From the NCBI GenBank assembly GCA_020632695.1, contig JACKFB010000005.1:124001-188000 (forward strand): DNA of 64,000 bases. Direction: 5' to 3'. This DNA is from Deltaproteobacteria bacterium. Lineage in GTDB: Bacteria > Myxococcota_A > UBA9042 > PHBI01 > JACKFB01. Under the pieces are notes generated by a model, which worked only from the letters and a program-made list of their open reading frames with translations, searched no databases and had not been told where the DNA came from. The number at the start of each line of letters is the position of its first letter. Position 1 is the stretch's first letter. This document shows positions 31,101-39,055 of the stretch, piece after piece. Made by a program: the position numbers and the translations under genes.

Positions 31101-31523
31101 CGCCAGGCACACGAAGACCGGGTCGCCGCCGCCGGTGCCGAAGAACTCGCACGAGAAGCCGGTGGGGCAGCTGTCCTGGCAGAGCTGCGAACAGCGGTTC
31201 CCCTGCGGCGTCGGCAGGCAGAACTGGCTGAAGCACTCCTCGTTCTTGCTGCAGGGCGAGCCGAAGGCGCCGCCGTCGGGCTGGATGTCCTGCGGCGGGC
31301 CGCCGTCGACCTCCAGCAGGTCGGCCACCGTGTCCTTCAGGGTCGTGACGTCCGGCAGCGTCGTCGGGGTGTCGGTGCTCAGGTCGCCGCCCGCGTCGGC
31401 GGCGTCGACGTCCACCGGCGCCTCGTCGCCCTGCCCCGCCGTGCTCCCCGACTCGCATCCGAACGAGCACGCCGCGGCGGTGAACGCCGCCAGCACCTGG
31501 ATCTGCCAACCCCTCTGCAACAT
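28194..31523 (-). CDS. secreted protein with 14 thrombospondin type-3 repeats and MopE-like motifs
   Basis: The product has 1109 residues. ATG 31523 follows CGGAGG, and the N-terminus is a signal peptide (LAAFTAAACSFGC); the lipobox is imperfect. Residues up to about 350 hold disulphide-rich segments (CSKNEECFSQFC and similar). Two MopE-like copies, CDGVDDDCDGVTDEG and CDGLDNDCNGVTDDG, follow. A run of 14 calcium-binding TSP3 repeats comes next, each with a DNCP (once DNCK) core and a D-x-DxDxxGDxCD tail. Two more MopE-like copies occur near the C-terminus. Such Asp-rich rods are expected to bind many Ca ions on the cell surface. MopE itself binds copper. Role here is unknown; surface structure or adhesion is plausible. 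Confidence 0.87.
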   Translation of the reverse strand: MLQRGWQIQVLAAFTAAACSFGCESGSTAGQGDEAPVDVDAADAGGDLSTDTPTTLPDVTTLKDTVADLLEVDGGPPQDIQPDGGAFGSPCSKNEECFSQFCLPTPQGNRCSQLCQDSCPTGFSCEFFGTGGGDPVFVCLATELDLCNPCTTNADCNTLQGGQSHLCIPAGTGGGAGSFCGRRCEDSDPPCPDGYACETIPGAAAANDRQCVPVDEQCDCSPRAVDLQVATPCQVVNEFGACPGARSCEADGLGPCLGKAAQFEDCDGVDDDCDGVTDEGFPASPCVIPNPDGTGGCAGVSACVGGEIKCQGADPKPDTCDGLDNDCNGVTDDGYPDTDQDKLADCIDPDIDDDGVPNEQDNCPKIKNSDQANHDFSPDGGDACDPDDDNDSVPDVDDNCPLKSNFLQSDNDKDEIGDSCDDDDDNDNVLDVDDNCPFVANTDQADLDGDDKGDVCDDDDDGDGVPDGADNCKTVVNPTQKDADKDNIGDLCDDDRDGDDKANDVDNCPDTANADQADLDKDGVGDLCDDDDDGDGVLDTLDNCPKDANLNQKDTDDDKQGDVCDSDDDGDNVPDTQDNCPLIYNVDQKDTDGDKIGDVCDFDFDGDDVVDSQDNCPKDANPTQADNDKDGIGDVCDPDDDNDGKLDGEDNCPKVYNPDQANKDMDAQGNACDADDDNDGKLDGEDNCPLDANPQQEDLDKDGVGDACDSDDDNDGVNDLTDNCPVLANPNQLDTDLDGLGNACDPDDDNDGVPDETDNCPLVKNAGQADQPDMDGIGNECDPDDDNDGVPDGDDNCPLNWNEAQIDTDGDSLGDTCDSDKDGDQVPDGADNCPFIPNFDQANFDKDKYGDVCDDDMDNDGVENGQDCQPKNPDVSTGQIEQCDNIDNDCDGVTDEEGAQGCLFYHIDLDGDGFYADGALGKCLCAPSGLFRAIYIAGGDCNDLNSNTYFGASEVCDGLDNDCDGVTDEDTAMNALYYYDGDGDGFGDPNKPPKLACSPDIAGKYTANNDQDCNDKSKLAFPGAAGWYTQPLPGGGFDYNCDGKETREFNLSGSGCSGAIFGLICDGGKSGWRGGLAACGETKTWQLGCHTQSFNFCADNTEQRQQRCF

Positions 31524-31625
31524 GAAGCCTCCGGGCGCATCACGCCATGGTCGCGGCACAGTCTAGTCACACGAGCCCCACCGAAGCCACACCCGAGCGT
31601 ATGGGCCTGCTCATCTGGTAACTCC

Positions 31626-31654
31626 TTGACCGCCCGTGCGCGGCTGGCTTAGGT
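31626..31654 (+). promoter_or_regulatory. promoter of lysS
   Basis: TTGACC (31626-31631), a 17 bp spacer and TTAGGT (31649-31654) lie about 110 bp before the lysS GTG start. The element supports that start over any upstream in-frame codon. Confidence 0.6.
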
Positions 31655-31764
31655 TCCGCGCCCGTCCGTGGGTCGGCGCGCGTCGCGATTCCGGGCGATT
31701 CGACCCGACCGCGCTCGCCTCCACCCAGGCGGGGTTCGGGCCCGACGCTCTCGAGGTTGCGGCC

Positions 31765-33282
31765 GTGGAAGACATCAACCAGCAGATGGGCGACCGGCTC
31801 CGCAAGATGGAGTCGCTACGCGAAGCCGGCGTCAACCCCTTCGCCAACGGCTTCACCCCGACGGCGACCTGCGCCCAGGTGCTCGAGCGTGCGGCCGAGA
31901 CCGAGCCGCCCGACATGAACGAGCTGGCCGACGACGCCCCGGCATTCGCCGTCGCCGGCCGCGTGATGGCGCGCAACCACATGGGCAAGGCCATGTTCCT
32001 GCGCATCCGGGATCGCTCGGTGGGAGTGAGCCAGGACGGGCCCCAGGCGCTGCAGCTCTACATCCGGCGCGAGGTCGTGGGCGACGCGATCTTCCAGGTG
32101 TTCCGCCAGCTCGACCTGGGCGACATCGTCGGCATCGAGGGGGCGCTGTTCCGCACGCGCACCGGCGAGCCGACGCTCATGGTGCGCGGCGGCCGCCTGC
32201 TGACCAAGTCGCTGCGGCCGCTCCCCGAGAAGTTCCACGGGCTGACCGACGTCGAGACCCGCCTGCGCCAGCGCTACGTGGATCTGATCGTGAACCCCGC
32301 CGTCCGCGAGGTGTTCCACGCCCGCTCGCTGATCACCGGATTCATCCGGCGCTTCCTCGCCGAACGCGAGTTCGTCGAGGTCGAGACCCCGATGATGCAC
32401 CCCATCCCGGGCGGGGCGGTCGCGCGCCCCTTCGAGACCTTCCACAACGCGCTGGGGATCCCGCTCTTCTTGCGCATCGCCCCGGAGCTCTACCTCAAGC
32501 GCCTGGTGGTCGGCGGCATGGAGCGGGTCTTCGAGGTCAACCGGAACTTCCGCAACGAGGGGCTGAGCCCGCGCCACAACCCCGAATTCACGATGCTGGA
32601 GTTCTACCAGGCCTACGCAACCTACGAGGACCTCATCGCGCTGACCGAGCAGATGCTGGCCGCCCTGGTGCTGGAGCTCAACGGCGACGGCAGCACCACC
32701 CGCCCCTTCGGCGAGCGCGTCATCGACTGGAAGAGCCCCTTCGCCCGCATGACCGTCCGCGAGTCGCTGGTGGAGGTGGCCGGGCTGGCCCCCGAGCTGG
32801 TGGCCGACGCCGACGCCTTCATCGAGCACCTGCGGGACAAGGGCCTCATCGAGGGCGCGGCGCCGCCCTACGGCAAGGCGTTGATGCTCGCCTTCGACGC
32901 CTGGGTCGAGCCGAAGCTGGTCCAGCCCACCTTCATCACCCAGTTCCCCATCGAGGTCTCCCCGCTCGCCCGCCGGAATGAGGAAGACCCGGGGTACGCG
33001 GACCGCTTCGAGCTCTTCGTCGCCGGCACGGAGATCGCCAACGCCTTCTCGGAGCTCAACGACCCCCTCGACCAGCGCGCCCGCTTCGAGGCCCAGGTCG
33101 CCGAGCGCGCTGGCGGCGACAACGAGGCCATGTTCATGGACCTCGACTACATCCGCGCCCTCGAGTACGGGATGCCGCCCACGGCCGGCGAGGGCGTCGG
33201 CATCGATCGCCTGGTCATGCTGATGACCGATCAGCAGACCATCCGGGAGGTCATCCTCTTCCCCCACATGCGCCCGGAATAG
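31765..33282 (+). CDS. lysS: lysyl-tRNA synthetase, class II
   Basis: LysRS charges tRNA-Lys. The protein has an N-terminal anticodon-binding OB fold (about residues 50-160, with AGRVMARNHMGKAMFLRIRD). The class II core follows: motif 1 in RSLITGFIRRFL, motif 2 in FEVNRNFRNEG and HNPEFTMLEFYQAY, and motif 3 in GVGIDRLVML. GTG 31765 gives 505 residues, the family norm, and follows a GAGG site; upstream in-frame codons would add an unusual arginine-rich extension and would start at or before the candidate promoter. The order lysS-lolC-lolD-bamA-skp is typical for myxobacteria. Confidence 0.96.
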   Translation: MEDINQQMGDRLRKMESLREAGVNPFANGFTPTATCAQVLERAAETEPPDMNELADDAPAFAVAGRVMARNHMGKAMFLRIRDRSVGVSQDGPQALQLYIRREVVGDAIFQVFRQLDLGDIVGIEGALFRTRTGEPTLMVRGGRLLTKSLRPLPEKFHGLTDVETRLRQRYVDLIVNPAVREVFHARSLITGFIRRFLAEREFVEVETPMMHPIPGGAVARPFETFHNALGIPLFLRIAPELYLKRLVVGGMERVFEVNRNFRNEGLSPRHNPEFTMLEFYQAYATYEDLIALTEQMLAALVLELNGDGSTTRPFGERVIDWKSPFARMTVRESLVEVAGLAPELVADADAFIEHLRDKGLIEGAAPPYGKALMLAFDAWVEPKLVQPTFITQFPIEVSPLARRNEEDPGYADRFELFVAGTEIANAFSELNDPLDQRARFEAQVAERAGGDNEAMFMDLDYIRALEYGMPPTAGEGVGIDRLVMLMTDQQTIREVILFPHMRPE

Positions 33283-33459
33283 GCACCGCCTCTTGTCAGG
33301 ATCAGCGGACATAGCCGCGCGGAGCCTCGCGTACTCCCGCGGTCACCTCGGCCGCCCTCGACCGCCGCGCGTTGCGGGCGCGCCTGCCTCGCGGTCCGGG
33401 CAGCCGCTCCGCCTCGCCGTCGCGGCCGATCCCAGGCGGCCCGAAGCACCGCTGCTCCC

Positions 33460-35304
33460 GTGAGCCGGCTCCTCGCCATCCTCGTGGGCGTCTCGGCCCT
33501 GGCCGTGGCGTTCGCTGCGGCCCTCGCCCGCGCCGGGGTGGAGACCCGCTACTACACGCTCGTCAGCGGCCAGCTCTTCGTGGTCATCCTCCTGGTGGTG
33601 CTGGTCTCGAGCGTCTTCACCCTGCTCTACCTGCTGGCCTTCGGCCGCCTGGGCCGCCGCTTCATCGCCGACCGCTTCCCGGTCTTCGTCGGCTGGACCA
33701 TGCTGCGCAGCCACCGGGTCACCCCGACGCCCCGCAGCCGCCTGGTCCACGCCTGGCACGCCGCCGCCAGCCGCGGCCGCGGTCCCGCGCTGCGCGATCT
33801 CGTCGTCGCCTGCGTCCTGGGCGCCGCCGCGCTGGTGCTGGGGACGCGCACCCCCTGGAACACCCTGGCCGGCGCGCTGAGCCCCGAGTTCGTGCTGGTG
33901 CTGCGAGTCGTCTGCCTGTCGCTGGCGGCCTACCTGCTGGCTCGCGCGGCGGTCGCGACGATGGGCGGCCGCGGTGGCGAGCCCCCGATCGCCCGGCTGC
34001 GCGCCCGCACGGCCGTGACCCTGCCGACCTTCATCAGCATCGTCGGGGTCTCCATCGGCATCTGGGCGCTGATCGTGGTGCTGAGCGTGATGCACGGCTT
34101 CGAGGAGGACCTGCGCGACAAGATCCTGCGCACCAACGCCCACATCGTGGTCGAGCCCGAGGACGCCGCCGGCGTCATCGGCGACCCCTTCGAGGCCCAG
34201 GACGCCGTGCGCGGCGTGGCCGGGGTCATCGAGGCCAACGCCTACGTCCACGGCGAGGTGATGATGGCGTCGTCCACCAACATCGCCGTCAACGTCATCA
34301 TCAAGGGCATCGACCCCGACGCGCTGGCCCGCTCCGAGCAGCTCGCCGGGCGCGTCAGCCCCGGCGACATCCACTGGCTCGACGCGCCCGAGGCCTTGAT
34401 GAGCGACCGCGCGCGCTACCCGCTGGTGGCCGAGCAGGAGTACGAGCGCGCCCACGCCCTCGACGACGACGGCGTGGCGAGCGGCGGCCTGGGTCGCACG
34501 CGGCGCCCGCCCGAGCTGCTGCCCGGCGTGCTGCTGGGCGCCGAGCTGGCGGTGAGCCTCAACGCCGACGTGGGCTCGGAGGTGCAGATCATCTCGCCGG
34601 ACGGCGACGTGGGCCCCACGGGCCTGCGTCCCAAGCTCAAGAGCTTCCGGGTCGCCGGCATCGCCACGACCGGGATGTACGAGTACGACCAGAAGCTGGC
34701 GTGGATGGCGCTCGACGACGCCCAGCGCTTCTTCGGGATGGGGGCGGACCTCAACCGTCTGGAGGTGCGGCTGGTCTCCGCCGAGGAGACCGACGCGGCC
34801 GTCGAGGCCATCCGGGAGCGCCTGGGCCCCTCGCTGCTGGTCACCGACTGGAAGACCCGCAACAAGAGCCTCTTCTCGGCGCTGGCGCTGGAGCGCGTCG
34901 TCATGTTCATCGTGCTGGGCTTCATCATCCTGGTGGCCAGCCTGCTCATCGTCAGCTCGCTGGTGATGCTGGTGGTCGAGAAGTCGCGGGACATCGCCAT
35001 CCTCAAGGCGCTGGGGGCGTCGCACCGCGGCGTGGTCCGCACCTTCCTCGTCATCGGCGGGGTCATCGGCGTCATCGGCAGCGCATCGGGCGTGACCCTG
35101 GGTGTGGCCACCAGCCTGGCCATCGAGCATCTGGGCGTGCCGCTGCCCGACGAGTACTACATCTCCAGCCTCCCCGTTCAGCTCGACGCGCTCGAGGTCA
35201 GCCTGGTGGCGCTGGCCGCCTTCGGCATCTGCCTGCTGGCGACGCTGTACCCGTCGCGCGAGGCGGCGGCCATGAGCCCGGTGGAGGGTCTGCGTCATGG
35301 CTGA
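33460..35304 (+). CDS. lolC: lipoprotein-releasing ABC transporter permease LolC/LolE-type, enlarged
   Basis: LolCDE pulls lipoproteins out of the inner membrane and passes them to LolA. The core is recognisable: TVTLPTFISIVGVSIGIWAL-type first helix near residue 190, a large periplasmic domain, then three C-terminal helices including VVMFIVLGFIILVASLLIV and the FtsX-like end VATLYPSREAAAMSPVEGLRHG. At 614 residues it is about 200 longer than E. coli LolC (399). The extra part is N-terminal and holds about four hydrophobic segments. The family element normally just before helix 1 appears at WTMLRSHRVTP, about 100 residues early. It overlaps lolD by eight bases. The GTG start has no good ribosome-binding site and is uncertain. 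Confidence 0.88.
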   Translation: MSRLLAILVGVSALAVAFAAALARAGVETRYYTLVSGQLFVVILLVVLVSSVFTLLYLLAFGRLGRRFIADRFPVFVGWTMLRSHRVTPTPRSRLVHAWHAAASRGRGPALRDLVVACVLGAAALVLGTRTPWNTLAGALSPEFVLVLRVVCLSLAAYLLARAAVATMGGRGGEPPIARLRARTAVTLPTFISIVGVSIGIWALIVVLSVMHGFEEDLRDKILRTNAHIVVEPEDAAGVIGDPFEAQDAVRGVAGVIEANAYVHGEVMMASSTNIAVNVIIKGIDPDALARSEQLAGRVSPGDIHWLDAPEALMSDRARYPLVAEQEYERAHALDDDGVASGGLGRTRRPPELLPGVLLGAELAVSLNADVGSEVQIISPDGDVGPTGLRPKLKSFRVAGIATTGMYEYDQKLAWMALDDAQRFFGMGADLNRLEVRLVSAEETDAAVEAIRERLGPSLLVTDWKTRNKSLFSALALERVVMFIVLGFIILVASLLIVSSLVMLVVEKSRDIAILKALGASHRGVVRTFLVIGGVIGVIGSASGVTLGVATSLAIEHLGVPLPDEYYISSLPVQLDALEVSLVALAAFGICLLATLYPSREAAAMSPVEGLRHG

Positions 35305-36052
35305 GGCTCCGCTGCTGGCGTGCCGCGCGCTGTTCAAGACCTACGCGATGCCGACGACGCGCAGCGAGCAGGGGCGCTCCCTCGACGTGCTGCGGGGCGT
35401 GGACCTGACCATCGGGCGGGGCGAGATGGTCTCCATCGTCGGCCAGTCGGGCGTCGGGAAGTCCACGCTCCTGCACATCATCGGCACCCTGGACCGGCCC
35501 AGCTCCGGCGAGGTGCGCTACCACGGCCAGGACGTGTTCGCGCAGACCGAGCAGCGGATGGCGGCGTTCCGGAACCGGCGCATCGGCTTCATCTTCCAGT
35601 TCCACCACCTGCTGGCCGAGTTCTCGGCGCTCGAGAACGTGATGCTGCCGGCGCTCATCGCCGGCGAGAGCCAGAAGCGGGCCCGCGAGCAGGCCCTGCC
35701 GCTGCTCGAGGCCGTGGGGCTGGCCGACCGCGTCCTCCACAAGCCGGGCGAGCTGTCCGGCGGCGAGCAGCAGCGCGTGGCCGTCGCGCGCGCGCTGGTC
35801 ATGCAGCCGGACATCGTCTTCGCCGACGAGCCGACGGGCAACCTGGACAGTCGGACGTCCGACGGGATACACCACCTCCTCGTCGATTTGAACCGCCGCA
35901 CGGAGACCGCCTTCGTGGTCGTGACGCACAACGTCCGTCTCGCCTGGCTGATGCAGCGTCACCTCCTCCTGAAGGACGGCGTCGTGCGTGAGCTGAGCGC
36001 CGATGAGGCCCCCGAGGAGTTCCTCCCCCGGAAGGGCGGCGAGCCCTCGTGA
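35297..36052 (+). CDS. lolD: lipoprotein-releasing ABC transporter ATP-binding subunit LolD
   Basis: LolD energises lipoprotein release. The 251-residue ATPase has Walker A (GQSGVGKST near residue 51), Q-loop (IFQFHHLLAEF), ABC signature (LSGGEQQR), Walker B (DIVFADEPTGNLD) and the H-loop (VVTHN). The FQFHHLL sequence in the Q-loop region is typical of LolD and MacB-type enzymes. ATG 35297 lies inside the last codons of lolC (8-base overlap), and its own stop overlaps the bamA start (GTGA), so the three are translationally coupled. A short acidic C-terminal tail follows the fold. Confidence 0.95.
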   Translation: MAEAPLLACRALFKTYAMPTTRSEQGRSLDVLRGVDLTIGRGEMVSIVGQSGVGKSTLLHIIGTLDRPSSGEVRYHGQDVFAQTEQRMAAFRNRRIGFIFQFHHLLAEFSALENVMLPALIAGESQKRAREQALPLLEAVGLADRVLHKPGELSGGEQQRVAVARALVMQPDIVFADEPTGNLDSRTSDGIHHLLVDLNRRTETAFVVVTHNVRLAWLMQRHLLLKDGVVRELSADEAPEEFLPRKGGEPS

Positions 36053-38397
36053 CGTGCGTCCGCCGCAGCCTGTCCGTGCTCTGCCTCGTCGCCGGCCTGG
36101 GGTGCCTGGGCCCCGCCCTGCCCTCGGCTCACGGCCAGCAGCTCCGCTTCCCGAGCCTGGACACGCCCAAGGACACGACGGTGCGCGGCATCGAGATCCT
36201 CGGGCTGCAGCGCATCGACCGGGCGGGCGTGCGGGCGAAGATCTACACCCAGGTGGGGCGGCCGCTGGACGCGGCGCGCCTGAGCGAGGACCTCAAGCGC
36301 ATCTACCGCACCGGCTTCTTCGAGGACGTGCAGGTCGCCGAGCGGGAGCACCCCGACGGCGGCGTGGTGCTGCTCATCCACGTGGTGGAGCGGCCGACCA
36401 TCGTCGAGCTGGACTACGACGTGAAGGGCAAGGCCGTCGACCTGGACGAGATCAAGAAGGTGGTGGACCTCAAGCTCTTCTCGACGCTGGACGAGGCGGC
36501 CATCCAGCAGAACCTCGCCAAGATCCGCGAGCTCTACAGCGAGGAGGGCCACTTCCTCGTGTCCACGCACTACACCGTGGCGCCGCGGCCGCAGAACGGC
36601 GTCAAGGTCACGCTGCACGTCGACGAGGGCGAGAAGGTGGAGGTGCGCCACGTCCACATCGTGGGCAACGACGCCGTCACCGACACCGAGATCAAGAGCG
36701 TGCTGGCCACCCGCGAGGGCGGCTGGTTCTCGTTCCTGACCAAGAGCGGCCAGTTCAAGCGCGAGCTCTTCGAGCAGGACATGCAGCGCATCCAGCTCCT
36801 GTACCTCTCCAAGGGCTACATCGAGGCCACGGTGGAGACCCCCATCGTGACGCTGTCGCCGGACAAGCGCTCGATGAGCATCTCCATCCGCGTCAGCGAG
36901 GGGCCGCAGTACAGCGTGGCCTCGACCCGCGTGGAGATGGAGGACGACCAGTGGCTGGTCGACAAGGACGAGCTCGAGGCGAAGATCGAGCTGAAGCCCG
37001 GCGACATCTTCGACTGGACGCGGATGCAGAGCGACGCCCAGCGCATCGGCGACGTCTTCCGCGACCTCGGCTACGCCAACGCCACCGTCACCAACGGTCA
37101 CAAGCTCCACGAGGAGGACCGCACCCTCGAGCTGGTCTTCACCGTGCAGCGGGGCGACCCGGTGTACTTCCGTCGCATCGAGATCCGCGGCAACAAGACC
37201 ACGCGCGACAAGGTGATCCGCCGTGAGCTGAAGGTCTCCGAGGGCGAGCTCTACAGCGCGTCGCGCCTGCGAGCGTCCCAGAGCCGCATCCTCAGCACCG
37301 GCTTCTTCGAGCCGGAGAGCGTCCAGGTCACGCCTCAGCCGACCGACAGGCCCGACCAGATGGACGTCGTGGTGGACCTGAAGGAGAAGTCGACGGGCAC
37401 CTTCCAGGTCGGCGCCGGCTTCTCGAGCCTCGAGTCCTTCGTGCTCACCGCCCAGATCTCCAAGGAGAACTTCCTCGGCCGTGGCCAGTCCCTGAGCGCC
37501 CAGGCGCTCTTCTCGGGCATCCGGCAGCAGTTCAGCCTCAGCTTCTTCGAGCCCTACTTCTTCGACACGCGGCTCACCTTCGCCTTCGACATCTTCAACT
37601 TCCGTGACGACTACGCGGACTTCACCAACAACCGCACCGGCGGCAGCCTGTCCTGGGGCTACCGCCTCACCGATGAGCTCTCGCTCAGCCTCACCTACAC
37701 CCTGCAGAGCACGAACACCGACATCCGCGGCACCCGCATCCCGCTGAACCTGGCGCGCCAGTCGGGGCTGAACAGCTCGCTGCGCGGCACGGTCACCTGG
37801 GACAGCCGCGACAACCGCCTCTTCCCGACCCGAGGCAACTTCACGACGCTCTCGGCGGAGACCGCCAGCCGATACTTCGGCTCGGAGAACGAGTTCACGC
37901 GCCTCATCGGTCGCACGCGCTTCTACTTCCCGCTGCCGCTGGGCCTCATCTTCAAGACCAACGCCACGCTCGGCTACGTCACCAGCCCGGAGGCCGAGCC
38001 CATCCCGCTGAACGAGCGCTTCTTCGTGGGCGGCATCTTCACGGTGCGCGGCTTCGAGCGGAACAGCATCGGCCAGAAGCTCTACATCGCCGACAACCCC
38101 GACGAGGGACTGCGCCCCTTCAGCTTCGGCGGCACCAAGGAGCTGATCCTCAACGCCGAGCTGGAGATCCCCATCTTCCTCGAGCTGGGCATCCGCGGCG
38201 TGCTCTTCTTCGACGCCGGCAACGCCTGGGGCGACAACGAGGTCTTCAAGCCGTACCAGCTCCGGACCTCGGCCGGCTTCGGCTTCCGCTGGCAGTCCCC
38301 GGTGGGCCCGCTGCGCTTCGAGTGGGGCTTCCCCTTGAAGCCGAAGAAGGGCGAGGACCCGATGGTCTTCGAGTTCACCATCGGCAACTCGTTCTGA
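36049..38397 (+). CDS. bamA: outer membrane protein assembly factor BamA
   Basis: BamA folds and inserts beta-barrel proteins. The 782-residue precursor has a signal peptide (SVLCLVAGLGCLGPALPSAHG). Five POTRA domains follow, each beginning with a strand such as VRGIEILGLQ, VRHVHIVGND or FRRIEIRGNK, spanning about residues 42-430. A 16-stranded barrel runs to the C-terminus, ending in GNSF with a terminal Phe as expected for outer-membrane proteins. The loop-6 VRGF motif is present (GGIFTVRGFERNSIG). It is coupled to lolD through GTGA. No bamB-E genes are in the window. Confidence 0.96.
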   Translation: MTCVRRSLSVLCLVAGLGCLGPALPSAHGQQLRFPSLDTPKDTTVRGIEILGLQRIDRAGVRAKIYTQVGRPLDAARLSEDLKRIYRTGFFEDVQVAEREHPDGGVVLLIHVVERPTIVELDYDVKGKAVDLDEIKKVVDLKLFSTLDEAAIQQNLAKIRELYSEEGHFLVSTHYTVAPRPQNGVKVTLHVDEGEKVEVRHVHIVGNDAVTDTEIKSVLATREGGWFSFLTKSGQFKRELFEQDMQRIQLLYLSKGYIEATVETPIVTLSPDKRSMSISIRVSEGPQYSVASTRVEMEDDQWLVDKDELEAKIELKPGDIFDWTRMQSDAQRIGDVFRDLGYANATVTNGHKLHEEDRTLELVFTVQRGDPVYFRRIEIRGNKTTRDKVIRRELKVSEGELYSASRLRASQSRILSTGFFEPESVQVTPQPTDRPDQMDVVVDLKEKSTGTFQVGAGFSSLESFVLTAQISKENFLGRGQSLSAQALFSGIRQQFSLSFFEPYFFDTRLTFAFDIFNFRDDYADFTNNRTGGSLSWGYRLTDELSLSLTYTLQSTNTDIRGTRIPLNLARQSGLNSSLRGTVTWDSRDNRLFPTRGNFTTLSAETASRYFGSENEFTRLIGRTRFYFPLPLGLIFKTNATLGYVTSPEAEPIPLNERFFVGGIFTVRGFERNSIGQKLYIADNPDEGLRPFSFGGTKELILNAELEIPIFLELGIRGVLFFDAGNAWGDNEVFKPYQLRTSAGFGFRWQSPVGPLRFEWGFPLKPKKGEDPMVFEFTIGNSF

Positions 38398-38456
38398 CCC
38401 TGCGAGCGCGCTCCGCTCCGACGCTCTCGCGTGGAATGCGCGAGGCCTCGCCGCGG

Positions 38457-38486
38457 TTGACAGCCCCCGACGCCCGGGGCTATGTG
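38457..38486 (+). promoter_or_regulatory. promoter between bamA and skp
   Basis: TTGACA (38457-38462), an 18 bp spacer and TATGTG (38481-38486) lie about 40 bp before the skp GTG start. It would allow skp and the genes after it to be expressed apart from bamA. Confidence 0.55.
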
Positions 38487-38525
38487 ACGCGCTCTTCTCC
38501 GGCCCCCGAAGTGAGGAGTTCCGCC

Positions 38526-39053
38526 GTGCGCCAAGCCAATCTCGTCGCCGCCCTGCTGATGGCGCTGCTGCTCGTCGGACCGGTCGCTCACGCGGTCGAG
38601 GCGAAGATCGCCGTCATCGACGTCGAGTACGTCGTGCTGAAGTCCAAGAAGGGCCAGGCCGCCAAGAAGAAGCTCAAGGCGCTCTACGAGAAGAAGCAGA
38701 AGGAGCTCGACGCCAAGCAGAACACGCTGCTGGAGCTCAAGGAGAAGCTGGAGAACCCCAGCTCGGTCGAGACGGCCGAGAGCCGGCGCAAGTCGCTGAT
38801 GGAGTACCAGCAGGGCGTGATGAAGCTGCAGGAGGACTTCGTCGAGAACCAGCAGGCGCTCGGCAAGAAGGAGATGGACCTGATGAAGCCCATCCTCGAG
38901 ACCCTCGAGAAGGTCCTCAACGACTTCGCGGCGTCGGGTGACTACGACCTCATCATGAACCGCAGCCAGCAGGGCGTCATCTTCGCCAAGCCCTCCTTCG
39001 ACGTGACCGAGCGCATCCTGAAGGCGCTCGACGAAGCCGGCGCCAAGAAGTAG
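38526..39053 (+). CDS. skp: periplasmic chaperone Skp/OmpH
   Basis: Skp holds unfolded outer-membrane proteins on their way to BamA. The 175-residue precursor has a signal peptide (LVAALLMALLLVGPVAHAVEA). A strand follows (KIAVIDVEYVVLKSKKGQAA). A long coiled-coil arm comes next (residues about 45-130; AAKKKLKALYEKKQKELDAK), and then the return strand (YDLIMNRSQQGVIFAKP). GTG 38526 follows GAGGAG eight bases upstream. Its place behind bamA is conserved across proteobacteria, though the lpxD/fabZ/lpxA genes that usually follow are replaced here by a lipoprotein and rhomboid gene. Confidence 0.9.
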   Translation: MRQANLVAALLMALLLVGPVAHAVEAKIAVIDVEYVVLKSKKGQAAKKKLKALYEKKQKELDAKQNTLLELKEKLENPSSVETAESRRKSLMEYQQGVMKLQEDFVENQQALGKKEMDLMKPILETLEKVLNDFAASGDYDLIMNRSQQGVIFAKPSFDVTERILKALDEAGAKK

Positions 39054-39055
39054 CC

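Noticed and set aside
28026..31652. A 1208-codon open frame on the plus strand, rich in Val, Arg and Gly
   Set aside because: It runs antisense to the TSP3 gene. Its Val-rich pattern is the complement of Asp codons in the TSP3 repeats (GTC against GAC). No ribosome-binding site or known domain is seen.
35320..35991. Overlapping 223-codon frame inside lolD
   Set aside because: It has the same strand but a different frame and only antisense-type Arg/Pro/Gly composition. LolD has all its motifs in its own frame.
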